Source of the DNA: Polaromonas sp. JS666
GTDB taxonomy: Bacteria > Pseudomonadota > Gammaproteobacteria > Burkholderiales > Burkholderiaceae_C
Assembly: GCF_000013865.1 (NCBI RefSeq)
Contig: NC_007948.1
Span: 2,232,001-2,296,000, forward strand
Length of the DNA stretch: 64,000 nt
Reading direction: 5' to 3'
Below the pieces are notes generated by a model. That model ran no database searches. It was not told where the DNA came from and was given only the letters and a program-made list of their open reading frames with translations. Positions 53,561 through 62,002 of this stretch are shown here, piece after piece (within the stretch, counting starts at the first letter, position 1; each line of letters starts with the position of its first letter). The position numbers and the translations under genes are program-made.

Positions 53561-54904
53561 ATGAAACCGAAATCGACAAATCTCAAATCCATCCAGGTCG
53601 GCTTGCTGGGCATAGGCACCGTAGGCGGCGGCGTGTTCAACGTATTGCGGCGTAATCAGGAAGAGATCCTGCGCCGCGCCGGCCGCGGCATTGAAATCAC
53701 CATGGTGGCAGACCTCGACACCGCCCGCGCCCGGGCGGCCGTGGGCGACGGCGTGCAGGTGGTGGCTGATGCCCGCGCGGTGATCGCCAACCCGGAAATC
53801 GACATCGTGGTTGAACTGATCGGCGGGTACGGCATTGCCCGTCAGCTGGTGATGGAAGCCATTGAGGCAGGCAAGCATGTCGTGACCGCCAACAAGGCCT
53901 TGCTGGCGGTGCACGGTACCGAAATCTTTGCCGCAGCGCACCGCAAGGGCGTGATGGTGGCCTTTGAAGCTGCGGTGGCCGGTGGCATTCCCATCATCAA
54001 GTCGCTGCGCGAAGGACTGACGGCCAACCGCATCGAATGGATCGCCGGCATCATCAACGGTACGACCAATTTCATCTTGAGCGAAATGCGTGACAAGGGC
54101 CTGGACTTCGACGTGGTGCTCAAGGAGGCGCAACGCCTGGGTTACGCCGAGGCTGATCCGACCTTTGACATTGAAGGCGTGGACGCGGCGCACAAGGTCA
54201 CGCTGATGTCGGCGATTGCCTTCGGCATTCCGGTGCAGTTTGACAAAGCCTATGTCGAAGGCATTACCCGGCTAGGTGCGCAGGACATCAAGTACGCCGA
54301 GCAGCTCGGCTACCGCATCAAGCTGCTGGGCATCACCAAGAATACCGCCAAGGGCATCGAGCTGCGTGTGCATCCCAGCCTGGTGCCGATGAAGCGCCTG
54401 ATTGCCAATGTGGAAGGCGCGATGAACGCCGTGATGGTGCATGGTGACGCCGTCGGCACCACGATGTATTACGGCAAGGGCGCGGGCAGCGAGCCCACCG
54501 CCAGCGCCGTGATTGCCGACCTGGTGGACATTGCCCGCCTGCACACCGCCGACGCGGCGCATCGCGTGCCGCATCTGGCGTTCCAGCCCGATTGGATGAG
54601 CGACGCGCCGGTGCTCGCCATGGGTGATGTGGTCACCAGTTATTACCTGCGTCTTAAAGTGGCTGACGAAGCCGGTGTGCTGGCCAAGGTCACTGGAATT
54701 CTGGCTGACGCCGGCATCAGCATAGACGCCGTGTTGCAGCGTGAAGCCGACGAAGTGGGCGGCGAGGGCTCCACGCAAACCGATCTCATCATCCTCACGC
54801 ACGATTGTGCGGAGGCGAAGATGAACGACGCGTTGGCGCAGATGCAGGCACTGCCCACGGTGCTGGCACCGATCACGCGTATCCGCAAGGAGGAACTGGC
54901 TTAA
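53561..54904 (+). CDS. hom: Homoserine dehydrogenase
   Basis: A 447-residue enzyme that reduces aspartate semialdehyde to homoserine. The N-terminal Rossmann loop is IQVGLLGIGTVGGGVFNVL (residues 11-29). The catalytic Lys/Glu region is GIINGTTNFILSEM and EADPTFDIEGVDAAHK (Asp/Lys). A C-terminal ACT domain (LRLKVADEAGVLAKVTGILADAGISIDAVLQRE) gives threonine feedback. It is followed by thrC with only a repeat between them. Confidence 0.96.
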   Translation: MKPKSTNLKSIQVGLLGIGTVGGGVFNVLRRNQEEILRRAGRGIEITMVADLDTARARAAVGDGVQVVADARAVIANPEIDIVVELIGGYGIARQLVMEAIEAGKHVVTANKALLAVHGTEIFAAAHRKGVMVAFEAAVAGGIPIIKSLREGLTANRIEWIAGIINGTTNFILSEMRDKGLDFDVVLKEAQRLGYAEADPTFDIEGVDAAHKVTLMSAIAFGIPVQFDKAYVEGITRLGAQDIKYAEQLGYRIKLLGITKNTAKGIELRVHPSLVPMKRLIANVEGAMNAVMVHGDAVGTTMYYGKGAGSEPTASAVIADLVDIARLHTADAAHRVPHLAFQPDWMSDAPVLAMGDVVTSYYLRLKVADEAGVLAKVTGILADAGISIDAVLQREADEVGGEGSTQTDLIILTHDCAEAKMNDALAQMQALPTVLAPITRIRKEELA

Positions 54905-54907
54905 ATG

Positions 54908-54978
54908 AAATTCCCCCACGTTCACTTTGTTCTCGCCCCCCCGGGGGGCGCATCGGCCTTCGGGCGGCCGGGCGGTCG
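54908..54978. repeat. Dispersed C/G-rich repeat, copy B
   Basis: The spacer between hom and thrC begins TTCCCCCACGTTC, then a CGCCCCCC/GGGGGGCG palindrome (54934-54950), then GGCCTTCGGGCGGCC (another hairpin), ending at the thrC start codon. It is related to the repeats at 30284 and 59873. No Shine-Dalgarno sequence can be seen in it, though the last bases are GGGCGG. Confidence 0.65.
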
Positions 54979-56409
54979 ATGATGCGCTACATCTCCACCC
55001 GCGCCGCATCCGGCGATATGGCTGACCGCAAGCGCTTTTGCGAAATCCTGCTTGAAGGTCTGGCGCCTGATGGCGGTTTGTACCTGCCGGAGCGCTATCC
55101 GCAGGTGGACGACGCGACGCTGACGAAATGGCGCGGCCTGTCCTATGGCGACCTTGCGTTTGAAGTCCTGTCGCTCTATGTCGACGATATTCCGCCGGCG
55201 GACCTGAAGGCGATCTGCGAGAAGACCTATACCGAAGAGGTTTTTGGAACGAAAGAGATCGTTCCGCTGAAAAAACTGCAAGAGGGCCTGTACCTCGAAG
55301 CCCTCTCGAACGGCCCCACACTCGCCTTCAAGGACATGGCCATGCAATTGCTGGGCAACCTGTTCGAGTACGAACTGGCCCGCCGCGGCGAAGAGCTGAA
55401 CATCTTGGGGGCCACCAGCGGCGATACCGGCAGTGCGGCCGAATACGCGATGCGCGGCAAAAAGGGCGTGCGGGTTTTCATGACCTCGCCGAATGGCCGC
55501 ATGAGCCCGTTCCAGCAGGCGCAGATGTTCAGCCTGCAGGACCCGAACATCCACAATCTCGCGCTGGAAGGCGTGTTTGATGACTGCCAGGACATCGTCA
55601 AGGCGGTGTCCAATGACCTGGATTTCAAGCGCCAGTACAAGATTGGCACGGTCAATTCCATCAACTGGGCGCGCTTGATGGCGCAGGTGGTGTATTACTT
55701 CGCCGGCTATTTCGAAGCCACGACATCGAACACCGAAAAAGTCAGCTTTACCGTGCCGTCGGGCAACTTCGGCAATGTCTGCGCCGGCCATGTGGCCCGC
55801 ATGATGGGTTTGCCCATTGCCAAGCTGGTGGTGGCGACCAACGAGAACGACGTGCTGGACGAATTCTTTCGCACCGGGGTCTACCGCGTGCGGGCCGGCG
55901 CCGACACGCATGAGACCTCCAGCCCGTCAATGGACATTTCCAAAGCCTCGAACTTCGAGCGTTTTGTGTTCGACCTGCTGGGCCGGGACGCGACGCGCAT
56001 CGCCGAACTGTTCGGAAACCGGTTGTCGGCACAGGGCAGTTTTGACCTGAGCGGCGATGCCGCCTTCCAGGCAGCCGCGCAGCGCTACGGGTTTGCCAGC
56101 GGCACGAGCACCCACGCCGACCGGTTGCAGACGATTCGCGACACCTTCCAGCGCCTGGGTACCATGATCGATACGCATACCGCCGACGGCCTGAAGGTGG
56201 CGCGTACGCACCTGCAGGTGGGTGTGCCCATGATCGTGCTCGAGACGGCCCTGCCGATCAAGTTCGCCGAAACCATCGAAGAGGCGTTGGGCCGCTTGCC
56301 GACCCGGCCCGCAAAGTTCGAAGGCATAGAGGACTTGCCCAAGCGTGTGCAGGTCATGCCCGCCGATGTTGACCTGGTCAAGGCCTATATCGCCAACAAT
56401 GTGCATTGA
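54979..56409 (+). CDS. thrC: Threonine synthase
   Basis: A 476-residue PLP enzyme converting O-phosphohomoserine to threonine. The N-terminus MRYISTRAASGDMADRKRFCEILLEGLAPDGGLYLPERYP and the PLP lysine in NGPTLAFKDMAMQLLGNLFEY (about residues 106-126) match the long (yeast/betaproteobacterial) form. Phosphate-contacting GATSGDTGSAAEYAM follows. Starts at ATG 54979 or 54982. There is no ordinary ribosome-binding site because the gene directly follows the repeat at 54908-54978. Translation may be coupled to hom. Confidence 0.95.
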   Translation: MMRYISTRAASGDMADRKRFCEILLEGLAPDGGLYLPERYPQVDDATLTKWRGLSYGDLAFEVLSLYVDDIPPADLKAICEKTYTEEVFGTKEIVPLKKLQEGLYLEALSNGPTLAFKDMAMQLLGNLFEYELARRGEELNILGATSGDTGSAAEYAMRGKKGVRVFMTSPNGRMSPFQQAQMFSLQDPNIHNLALEGVFDDCQDIVKAVSNDLDFKRQYKIGTVNSINWARLMAQVVYYFAGYFEATTSNTEKVSFTVPSGNFGNVCAGHVARMMGLPIAKLVVATNENDVLDEFFRTGVYRVRAGADTHETSSPSMDISKASNFERFVFDLLGRDATRIAELFGNRLSAQGSFDLSGDAAFQAAAQRYGFASGTSTHADRLQTIRDTFQRLGTMIDTHTADGLKVARTHLQVGVPMIVLETALPIKFAETIEEALGRLPTRPAKFEGIEDLPKRVQVMPADVDLVKAYIANNVH

Positions 56410-56487
56410 GTGGCTCTCCAGTCCTTTTCGGACGGGCATTACCAGCCATTGAATCAGTAGCAAACCAGGATCGGTGAAAAACTGTTT

Positions 56488-57021
56488 ATGAACGTGGTTG
56501 CATTTGCCGGCTATTCCGGCTCGGGGAAGACGACGCTGGTGGAAAGGCTGATTCCCGCGCTCAAGCTGCGTGGCCTGCGTGTCTCGGTCGTCAAACATGC
56601 GCACCACAAATTCGACATCGACCACCCGGGCAAGGATACCTACCGTCACCGGGAGGCCGGGGCCTTCGAGGTGGTTGTCGCGTCGGAAAACAGGCTGGCG
56701 CTGATCCGCGAATTCGAGCAGCCCAAGACCCTGTCGGTGCACCACCTGATTGCCGAACTGTACGAGGGTGTGGACTGGGTGCTGGTGGAAGGCTTCAAAA
56801 GCAGCGACCTGCTGAAAATAGAAGTCTGGCGTGCATCGTCCGGCAAGCCTGCACGTTATCCGGACGACGATTTTGTGGTGGCCATTGCGACCGATTCGCC
56901 GGAGCAACTGCCGCAAACCACCCTCAGGCCGGTGCTGGATTTGAACGATGTTGATGCCCTGGCGCAGTGGTTGATTGACAATCAGGAACGCTTTGCCTAC
57001 CGCCCCGAGTCGTATGCATGA
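56488..57021 (+). CDS. mobB: Molybdopterin-guanine dinucleotide biosynthesis adapter MobB
   Basis: A 177-residue P-loop GTPase. Walker A is AGYSGSGKTTLVERLIPALKLRGLRVSVVKHAHHKFDIDHPGKDTYRHREAGA, the family signature. Walker B-like DWVLVEGFKSSDLLKIEVWR follows. MobB helps MobA convert molybdopterin to its guanine dinucleotide. Its stop overlaps the moeA start (ATGA). Confidence 0.92.
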   Translation: MNVVAFAGYSGSGKTTLVERLIPALKLRGLRVSVVKHAHHKFDIDHPGKDTYRHREAGAFEVVVASENRLALIREFEQPKTLSVHHLIAELYEGVDWVLVEGFKSSDLLKIEVWRASSGKPARYPDDDFVVAIATDSPEQLPQTTLRPVLDLNDVDALAQWLIDNQERFAYRPESYA

Positions 57022-58292
57022 ACACCTCCCGAGCCACCCCTACATCCAGCCCCGCTGCACCAGCTGCCCGTCCCGCGCTCAGGCCGCTTGACGACGCGCT
57101 GGCCGAACTGCTGACCCCAGCCCTGCCGCTGGCTGGCCCGGAAACGGTCTCGACGTTCGAGGCCGATGGCCGCGTGCTGGCCGAAGATGTGGTTTCCGCG
57201 CTGCAGGTGCCGCCCGAAGACAACAGCTCGATGGACGGATACGCCGTGCGCGCAGCTGAAGTACAGCACGCCGGCACGGCTTTGCGTGTGTCGCAACGCA
57301 TTCCCGCCGGCAGTGCAGGCAGTGCGCTGGAGCCGGGCACGGCCGCGCGCATCTTCACCGGCGCGCCTATCCCGGCCGGGGCCGACGCGGTGGTGATGCA
57401 GGAAGACTGCGAAGTGCTGGCGGACCCGCAAGGTTTTATCCGCATCACGCAGGCGCCCAAACCCGCGCAGTGGATTCGCCGTGCCGGCGAGGATGTCATG
57501 CGCGGCGCCGTCGTGCTATCAAAAGGGGAACGACTAACGCCTGCCGCACTTGGGCTGGCAGCCGGTATTGGCAGGAATTTTCTGCAAGTGGCACGTCGGC
57601 CGCGGGTGGCACTGTTTTCCACCGGCGATGAGCTGGTCATGCCCGGCGAAGTTGCTCCAGAGCAGATGCGGCCGGGCGCCATCTACAACTCCAACCGCTT
57701 CTTCCTGCGCGCCTTGCTGTCGCGTCTGGGCTGCGAGGTGACCGACATGGGCATCGTGCCGGACCGGCGCGATGCCACGCTGGACGCGCTGCGCAGCGCC
57801 AGCCAGGCGCACGATTTGATCCTGACCAGCGGCGGCGTGTCTGTCGGTGAAGAAGATCACATCAAGCCTGCGGTGCAGCAGCTTGGGTCACTCGATCTCT
57901 GGCAGATCGCGATCAAGCCGGGCAAGCCGTTTGCCTATGGCAAGGTCGGGCCGGCGCACTTCATCGGCCTGCCGGGCAACCCTGTTTCCAGCTTCGTGAC
58001 CTTCCTGCTACTGGTGCGGCCCTTTCTGCTCAAGCTGCAGGGTGCGAGCCAGGTGGCCATGAAATCAGTCACTGTTCCCGCTCATTTCAGCTGGCCCAGG
58101 GCCGACAAGCGCCGCGAGTTCCTGCGGGTGCGACGCAATGCTGCCGGCGGGCTGGACCTGTTTGCCAATCAGAGTTCTGGCGTACTGACCTCGGCGGTCT
58201 GGGGCGACGGCCTGGTGGACAACCCGGCGGGGCAGACCATCGCGCACGGCGACAGCGTACAGTTCATCCCGTTTTCGGAGCTTCTCTCGTGA
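57018..58292 (+). CDS. moeA: Molybdopterin molybdenumtransferase MoeA
   Basis: A 424-residue enzyme that inserts molybdate into adenylated molybdopterin. Conserved blocks are PPEDNSSMDGYAVRA (about residues 69-83), GAPIPAGADAVVMQEDCE (about 113-130), RPRVALFSTGDELVMPGE, the substrate loop LTSGGVSVGEEDHIKPAV and GLPGNPVSSFVTFLLLVRPFLL. The first 25 residues are a Pro/Ala/Ser-rich tail. A GCTATCAAAA motif lies inside the gene at 57515-57524. It overlaps mobB and is followed 10 bp later by moaD. Confidence 0.95.
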   Translation: MNTSRATPTSSPAAPAARPALRPLDDALAELLTPALPLAGPETVSTFEADGRVLAEDVVSALQVPPEDNSSMDGYAVRAAEVQHAGTALRVSQRIPAGSAGSALEPGTAARIFTGAPIPAGADAVVMQEDCEVLADPQGFIRITQAPKPAQWIRRAGEDVMRGAVVLSKGERLTPAALGLAAGIGRNFLQVARRPRVALFSTGDELVMPGEVAPEQMRPGAIYNSNRFFLRALLSRLGCEVTDMGIVPDRRDATLDALRSASQAHDLILTSGGVSVGEEDHIKPAVQQLGSLDLWQIAIKPGKPFAYGKVGPAHFIGLPGNPVSSFVTFLLLVRPFLLKLQGASQVAMKSVTVPAHFSWPRADKRREFLRVRRNAAGGLDLFANQSSGVLTSAVWGDGLVDNPAGQTIAHGDSVQFIPFSELLS

Positions 58293-58302
58293 AAGCCCAT
58301 TC

Positions 58303-58554
58303 ATGAAAGTCACGGTCAGGTATTTTGCGTCCATCCGTGAGGCCATCGGGCGGGGTAGCGAGTTGCGCGAAACCGCCGCCGGCACGCTGGCGGCCCTGCG
58401 CGACGAACTGCTGGCCGCCAGCCCCGCGCATGCCGACAGCCTGGCACGCGGCAAGTCTGTGCGCATGGCGCTGAACCAGGTCATGAGTGACGAGTCGGCC
58501 GTTTTAAGCGAAGGCTGCGAAGTCGCTTTTTTCCCGCCCGTCACCGGCGGCTGA
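58303..58554 (+). CDS. moaD: Molybdopterin synthase small subunit MoaD
   Basis: An 83-residue ubiquitin-like sulfur carrier that starts MKVTVRYFASIREAIGRGSELR and ends with the required Gly-Gly (FFPPVTGG). The terminal thiocarboxylate donates sulfur to precursor Z within the MoaD-MoaE complex. The partner moaE lies further on, separated by a gene on the opposite strand. Confidence 0.94.
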   Translation: MKVTVRYFASIREAIGRGSELRETAAGTLAALRDELLAASPAHADSLARGKSVRMALNQVMSDESAVLSEGCEVAFFPPVTGG

Positions 58555-58555
58555 T

Positions 58556-59458
58556 TTACCCGATCAACCCATCCAGCCGCTGCAGGCGTTCAACCAGCGC
58601 GCCAGAGGCCGGGGTCATGGGGCTGCGAAGTTCTTCGCGAACCAGTCCCCGGCGCGCGAGCAGGGCTTTCAGCGGGCCTGGGCTGGGTTCGGCGAACAAG
58701 CCTTCAATCAGCGGCAGCAGCGGCTCCCACAGCGTGCGGGCCTGCGCCTCATCGCCGGTCCTGATGAGATCCATCCCCTGGACGAAACGCCGCGTGTGCA
58801 CATGGGCCGCCGCCGCAATCGCACCATGGCCGCCTTGCGCCAGGGTGGAGAAAATATGGCCATCCTCGCCGCACAAGACCTGCAGGCGGCCGTCCCTGAT
58901 CAGCGCTTGCGTTTTGTCTGCGTCGCCACCGCAGTCCTTGATGGCGCAGATGCGTGGATGGCTGGCCAGCGCCCTCAGGGTCTCCAGTTCGATCTTCACA
59001 CCGGTGCGGTAGGGAATGTCATACAGGATGACCGGCACGGCACTGGCGTCGGCCAGCTGGGTAAACCACTCGATCAGGCCGGCTTGGGCAGGCCGGATGT
59101 AGTGGGGCGCGGGCAGCAGGATGCCGGCAATGCCCAGCTCGCCCAGCACTTTGATGCGCGCCGCGGTTTTCCCCAGGTGGTAGCCCGACAGGCCCATGAC
59201 CACCGGCAGTTCAGGTGCTTCCCGCATGACGGCCTGCAGCACGGCCAGCTGCTCTTCGTCGCTCAAGGCTGCTGCTTCGCCCGTGGAGCCGCAGGCCACC
59301 AGGCCGGCAATGCCGCTGCCGCGGTAGTGCGCCACCAGGCGCTTCAAGGACGCATGGTCAACCTGGCCGTGGTCAAAAGGGGTGACAAGCGGGATCCAGA
59401 GCCCCGAGAAATCCGGAGTTACCGGGGTTACCTGGTTTGCATTGCGCGCTGTTTGCAT
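58556..59458 (-). CDS. Dihydrodipicolinate synthase-family lyase (DapA-like)
   Basis: A 300-residue TIM-barrel Schiff-base aldolase. The entrance motif is GLVACGSTGEAAALSDEEQ (about residues 54-72). The catalytic Tyr is in PVILYDIPYRTGVKIE (about 143) and the lysine in RICAIKDCGGDADK (about 171). DHDPS motifs are mostly kept, so it could be a true DapA, but DapA paralogues for keto-sugar or hydroxyproline metabolism look the same. AAGGA 9 bp upstream supports the ATG at 59458. It is transcribed against the moa genes and ends 1 bp after the moaD stop. Confidence 0.85.
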   Translation of the reverse strand: MQTARNANQVTPVTPDFSGLWIPLVTPFDHGQVDHASLKRLVAHYRGSGIAGLVACGSTGEAAALSDEEQLAVLQAVMREAPELPVVMGLSGYHLGKTAARIKVLGELGIAGILLPAPHYIRPAQAGLIEWFTQLADASAVPVILYDIPYRTGVKIELETLRALASHPRICAIKDCGGDADKTQALIRDGRLQVLCGEDGHIFSTLAQGGHGAIAAAAHVHTRRFVQGMDLIRTGDEAQARTLWEPLLPLIEGLFAEPSPGPLKALLARRGLVREELRSPMTPASGALVERLQRLDGLIG

Positions 59459-59742
59459 GAAGACACATCCTTAAAAACTGACCGGCTTGGAAGGCCATCG
59501 TCAAAACAAGAGGTGGTGCACGCAGGAAAGACCTGAAAGTAACTGGCGGCTCCATCGCTCATTCGACGACGGAACCGCAGCCCCGGTCAAATGAGCAACG
59601 GTTTTTTTGACTTGCTGGCGCACGCCTCATGGCCACGGCTGCCGTTGGGCATCCAGGCGGTGAGGAGGTTTGTGCAGCCAGTCATGCGACAAATCTTACG
59701 GTATGTATCCGGCTTTTGGGGGCTGGTGGCAAAATTGCAACT

Positions 59743-60309
59743 ATGGCTCTATCCCGCGTTCTGATCACGACCGAAGACTTCAACCTGGCCGATGAGGTGG
59801 CTGTTCTGCGCGCGAATGACAGCCGGGTCGGCGCCGTATGCACTTTCACGGGCACCGTGAGGGACCGCAATATGGCCCCCACACTTGCCACTGCGTGTGC
59901 TGCGCTGCCCCCCGAGGGGGCTGAACTTGCTAGGGGCGGCCCGTCGCTGCGTTCGTCGGCCCAGCAAGGGGAGGTGCTTTCGATGGAACTGGAACACTAC
60001 CCCGGCATGACCGAAAAAGCCATTGAGGCCATGATCGACGAGGCGATGGTGCGCTTCGATATTTTTGGCGTTCGGGTGATCCACCGTGTCGGACTTTTGC
60101 AGCCGCTGGATCAGGTGGTCATGGTGGCGGTGACTTCCGCTCACCGCGGTGAAAGCTTCAAGGCCTGTGAATTTTTGATGGACTACCTGAAAACCCAGGC
60201 GCCGTTCTGGAAAAAAGAGCAGACGCCAGAGGGCGCGCGCTGGGTCGATGCGCGCGTGAGCGACGATGCCGCACTGGCCAAATGGGGCATACAAGCCACC
60301 AATGGCTAG
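59743..60309 (+). CDS. moaE: Molybdopterin synthase large subunit MoaE with in-frame repeat insertion
   Basis: A 188-residue protein; MoaE is normally about 150. The core is clear: GAVCTFTGTVRDRN (about 30-43), MELEHYPGMTEKAIEAMIDEAM (about 81-102), RVIHRVGLLQPLDQVVMVAVTSAHRGESFKACEFLMDYLKTQAPFWKKEQTPEGARWVDAR. Between RDRN and MELEHYPGM lie about 33 extra residues, encoded by a copy of the C/G-rich repeat seen at 30284 and 54908. The reading frame is kept, with no stop. The loop where it sits is on the protein surface in known MoaE folds, so the enzyme may still work. The ATG at 59743 is preferred. The 59459-59742 gap upstream holds no gene. Confidence 0.9.
   Translation: MALSRVLITTEDFNLADEVAVLRANDSRVGAVCTFTGTVRDRNMAPTLATACAALPPEGAELARGGPSLRSSAQQGEVLSMELEHYPGMTEKAIEAMIDEAMVRFDIFGVRVIHRVGLLQPLDQVVMVAVTSAHRGESFKACEFLMDYLKTQAPFWKKEQTPEGARWVDARVSDDAALAKWGIQATNG
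59873..59970. repeat. Dispersed C/G-rich repeat, copy C, inside moaE
   Basis: TGGCCCCCAC, about 22 variable bases, CTGCCCCCCGAGGGGG, then GCGGCCCG...CGGCCC and a TTGCT-like tail appear here in the same order and at nearly the same total length (about 98 bp) as at 30284-30380. It is entirely within moaE and in frame. Confidence 0.75.
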
Positions 60310-60334
60310 TACTTCTGGGTCGGAGTACCAAACA

Positions 60335-60847
60335 TTACTTCGCCCCCGGCATACCCCTGGGCTCGTCCGTATCTTGCGCTGGAGGCACAAAAGGGGCCCG
60401 CGCCTCGTCTTCCAGCCCGGCTGTCAGCAACTGCAGCAGCTGGACCAGCTGGTTTTGCTGCGTATTGTCCAGCGGCGCCATCAGGCGGCTGTAGGCGCGC
60501 TCGGCGGGTTCCTGTGCCTGTTTCAGCAGGGCGAGCCCCTCGGGTGACAGGGAAATCGACAAGTTGCGCCGGCTCGAAGGTGCGGGCACGCGCTCTATCA
60601 GTCCCCGCGTTTCCAGGCCGCGCAACACGCGCAGCACCGTCACCTTGTCAAAACCCAGCGCGCGTGCCAGCGTGGACTGGTCCAGGCCAGGGCTGGCGCG
60701 CAGCACACTGAGCACGCCGAACTGCGCGGGTGTCAGCCCGACACTGCGGCATTCGTCTTCGAAAACGGCGGCCGAGATCTGGTGCGCGCGACGCAGCAAA
60801 AAACCGGGGCGCGCGTAAAGTTTGGAAAGGTTATGGAAGGCAGGCAC
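60335..60847 (-). CDS. MarR-family transcriptional regulator
   Basis: A 170-residue winged-helix regulator. The helix-turn-helix and wing lie at LTPAQFGVLSVLRASPGLDQSTLARALGFDKVTVLRVLRGLETRGLIERVPAPSSRRNLSISLSPEG (about residues 38-103). MarR proteins of this kind often sense aromatic acids. It is divergent from the Bug receptor and FAD monooxygenase genes and is their likely controller. The C-terminal tail is Pro/Asp-rich. Confidence 0.9.
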   Translation of the reverse strand: MPAFHNLSKLYARPGFLLRRAHQISAAVFEDECRSVGLTPAQFGVLSVLRASPGLDQSTLARALGFDKVTVLRVLRGLETRGLIERVPAPSSRRNLSISLSPEGLALLKQAQEPAERAYSRLMAPLDNTQQNQLVQLLQLLTAGLEDEARAPFVPPAQDTDEPRGMPGAK

Positions 60848-60958
60848 AGTATCTGGTCAGAGCCGGTCAACTCAGGGGCTAAGGAAAGACTACGGTATCC
60901 AAGTATTCGGGGGCTCAGGGAATTCATGGATTGTGCCCTGTTGATTTTGCCAAATACT

Positions 60959-60974
60959 GGTTAGCATACAAACC
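60959..60974. promoter_or_regulatory. Candidate MarR operator with TAGCATA core
   Basis: An imperfect 16-bp dyad GGTTAGCATACAAACC (12 of 16 positions symmetric) lies 15 bp upstream of the Bug-receptor ATG and 112 bp upstream of the marR start. Its TAGCATA core recurs upstream of the FAD monooxygenase at 62019-62025. Binding by the MarR protein is inferred from position. Confidence 0.45.
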
Positions 60975-60989
60975 AAATAAGACTTGTTG

Positions 60990-61985
60990 ATGACGATTAC
61001 CTTTTCGTGCCGTCGCCAGCTGGTGCTCAGGCTGGGCATGCTGCTGGCTGCGGCGGCCACCGGTGCAAATGTGCTGGCGCAGACCGCGGCGCTGCCCCAA
61101 AGCCCCATTCGCCTGATCGTTCCTTTCACCCCGGGCACCGGCATCGACCTGATTGCCCGCACCGTGGGCCCCCGGCTGTCCGAGCGCCTCGGGCGGCCGG
61201 TGGTGGTGGACAACCGCGCCGGGGCCTCCGGCAACATCGGCACCGAAGCCGTGGTGCGCGCGGCGCCCAACGGTGCCACCTTGCTGGTAACCGTCAATAC
61301 GCTGGTGATGAATGCCAGCCTGTACCCGCAACTCCCGTTTGACCCGGTCAAAGACCTGACACCGGTCTCGCTGACCAGCTGGGGACAGCTTCTGCTGGTG
61401 GCAAACCCGAAAACCGGCTTCAAAACCGCGACGGACCTGGTCGCCGCCGCACGTAGAGCCCCCGGACGCATCAACTATGGCTCGCCCGGTGTTGGCACGC
61501 CGCACCACCTGGCCATGGAACTGCTCAAGACCACGGCTGGCGTGTTTGTCACGCATATTCCCTACCGCGGCACCGGCCCTGCGGTGACGGATCTGATCGG
61601 TGGCCAGATCGACGCCATGTTTTTACCCATCCATGTGGCCTTGCCGCATGTCAGGGCGGGCAGGCTGCTGGCACTGGGCCTTGGCAGCGACAGGCGCCAC
61701 CCCTTGCTGCCGGAGCTTCCCACCTTGGCTGAAGGCCGGACCGGTAACGTCAACGTGGACATGTGGTACGGCATCTTCGCGCCCGCCGGCACGCCACCGG
61801 ATCTGGTGGCCGTGCTGAACCGTGAGATCAGGGACATCCTGTTGAGCGACGAGGTGAAGAAAGCCTTCCAGGCCCAGGGCATGGACCCCGGCAGCAGCAC
61901 GCCGGCGGACTTCCGGCGTCTGGTTGAAAAAGATGCGAAGCGCTGGGCCGAACTGATCAAGACACAGAACATCGCCGCGGACTGA
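60990..61985 (+). CDS. Bug-family tripartite tricarboxylate transporter receptor
   Basis: A 331-residue periplasmic binding protein with an N-terminal signal peptide (basic TFSCRRQLVLRLG, then a hydrophobic core LLAAAATGANVLA) and a cleavage site at VLA-Q. The mature part begins PIRLIVPFTPGTGIDLIARTVGPRLSERLGRPVVVDNRAGASGNIG, the Bug signature. ATG 60990 is chosen over two TTG codons just upstream. Followed 106 bp later by an FAD monooxygenase, so it probably captures the substrate that the monooxygenase attacks. Confidence 0.9.
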   Translation: MTITFSCRRQLVLRLGMLLAAAATGANVLAQTAALPQSPIRLIVPFTPGTGIDLIARTVGPRLSERLGRPVVVDNRAGASGNIGTEAVVRAAPNGATLLVTVNTLVMNASLYPQLPFDPVKDLTPVSLTSWGQLLLVANPKTGFKTATDLVAAARRAPGRINYGSPGVGTPHHLAMELLKTTAGVFVTHIPYRGTGPAVTDLIGGQIDAMFLPIHVALPHVRAGRLLALGLGSDRRHPLLPELPTLAEGRTGNVNVDMWYGIFAPAGTPPDLVAVLNREIRDILLSDEVKKAFQAQGMDPGSSTPADFRRLVEKDAKRWAELIKTQNIAAD

Positions 61986-62002
61986 GTCTGCTGCAAGCTC
62001 AA

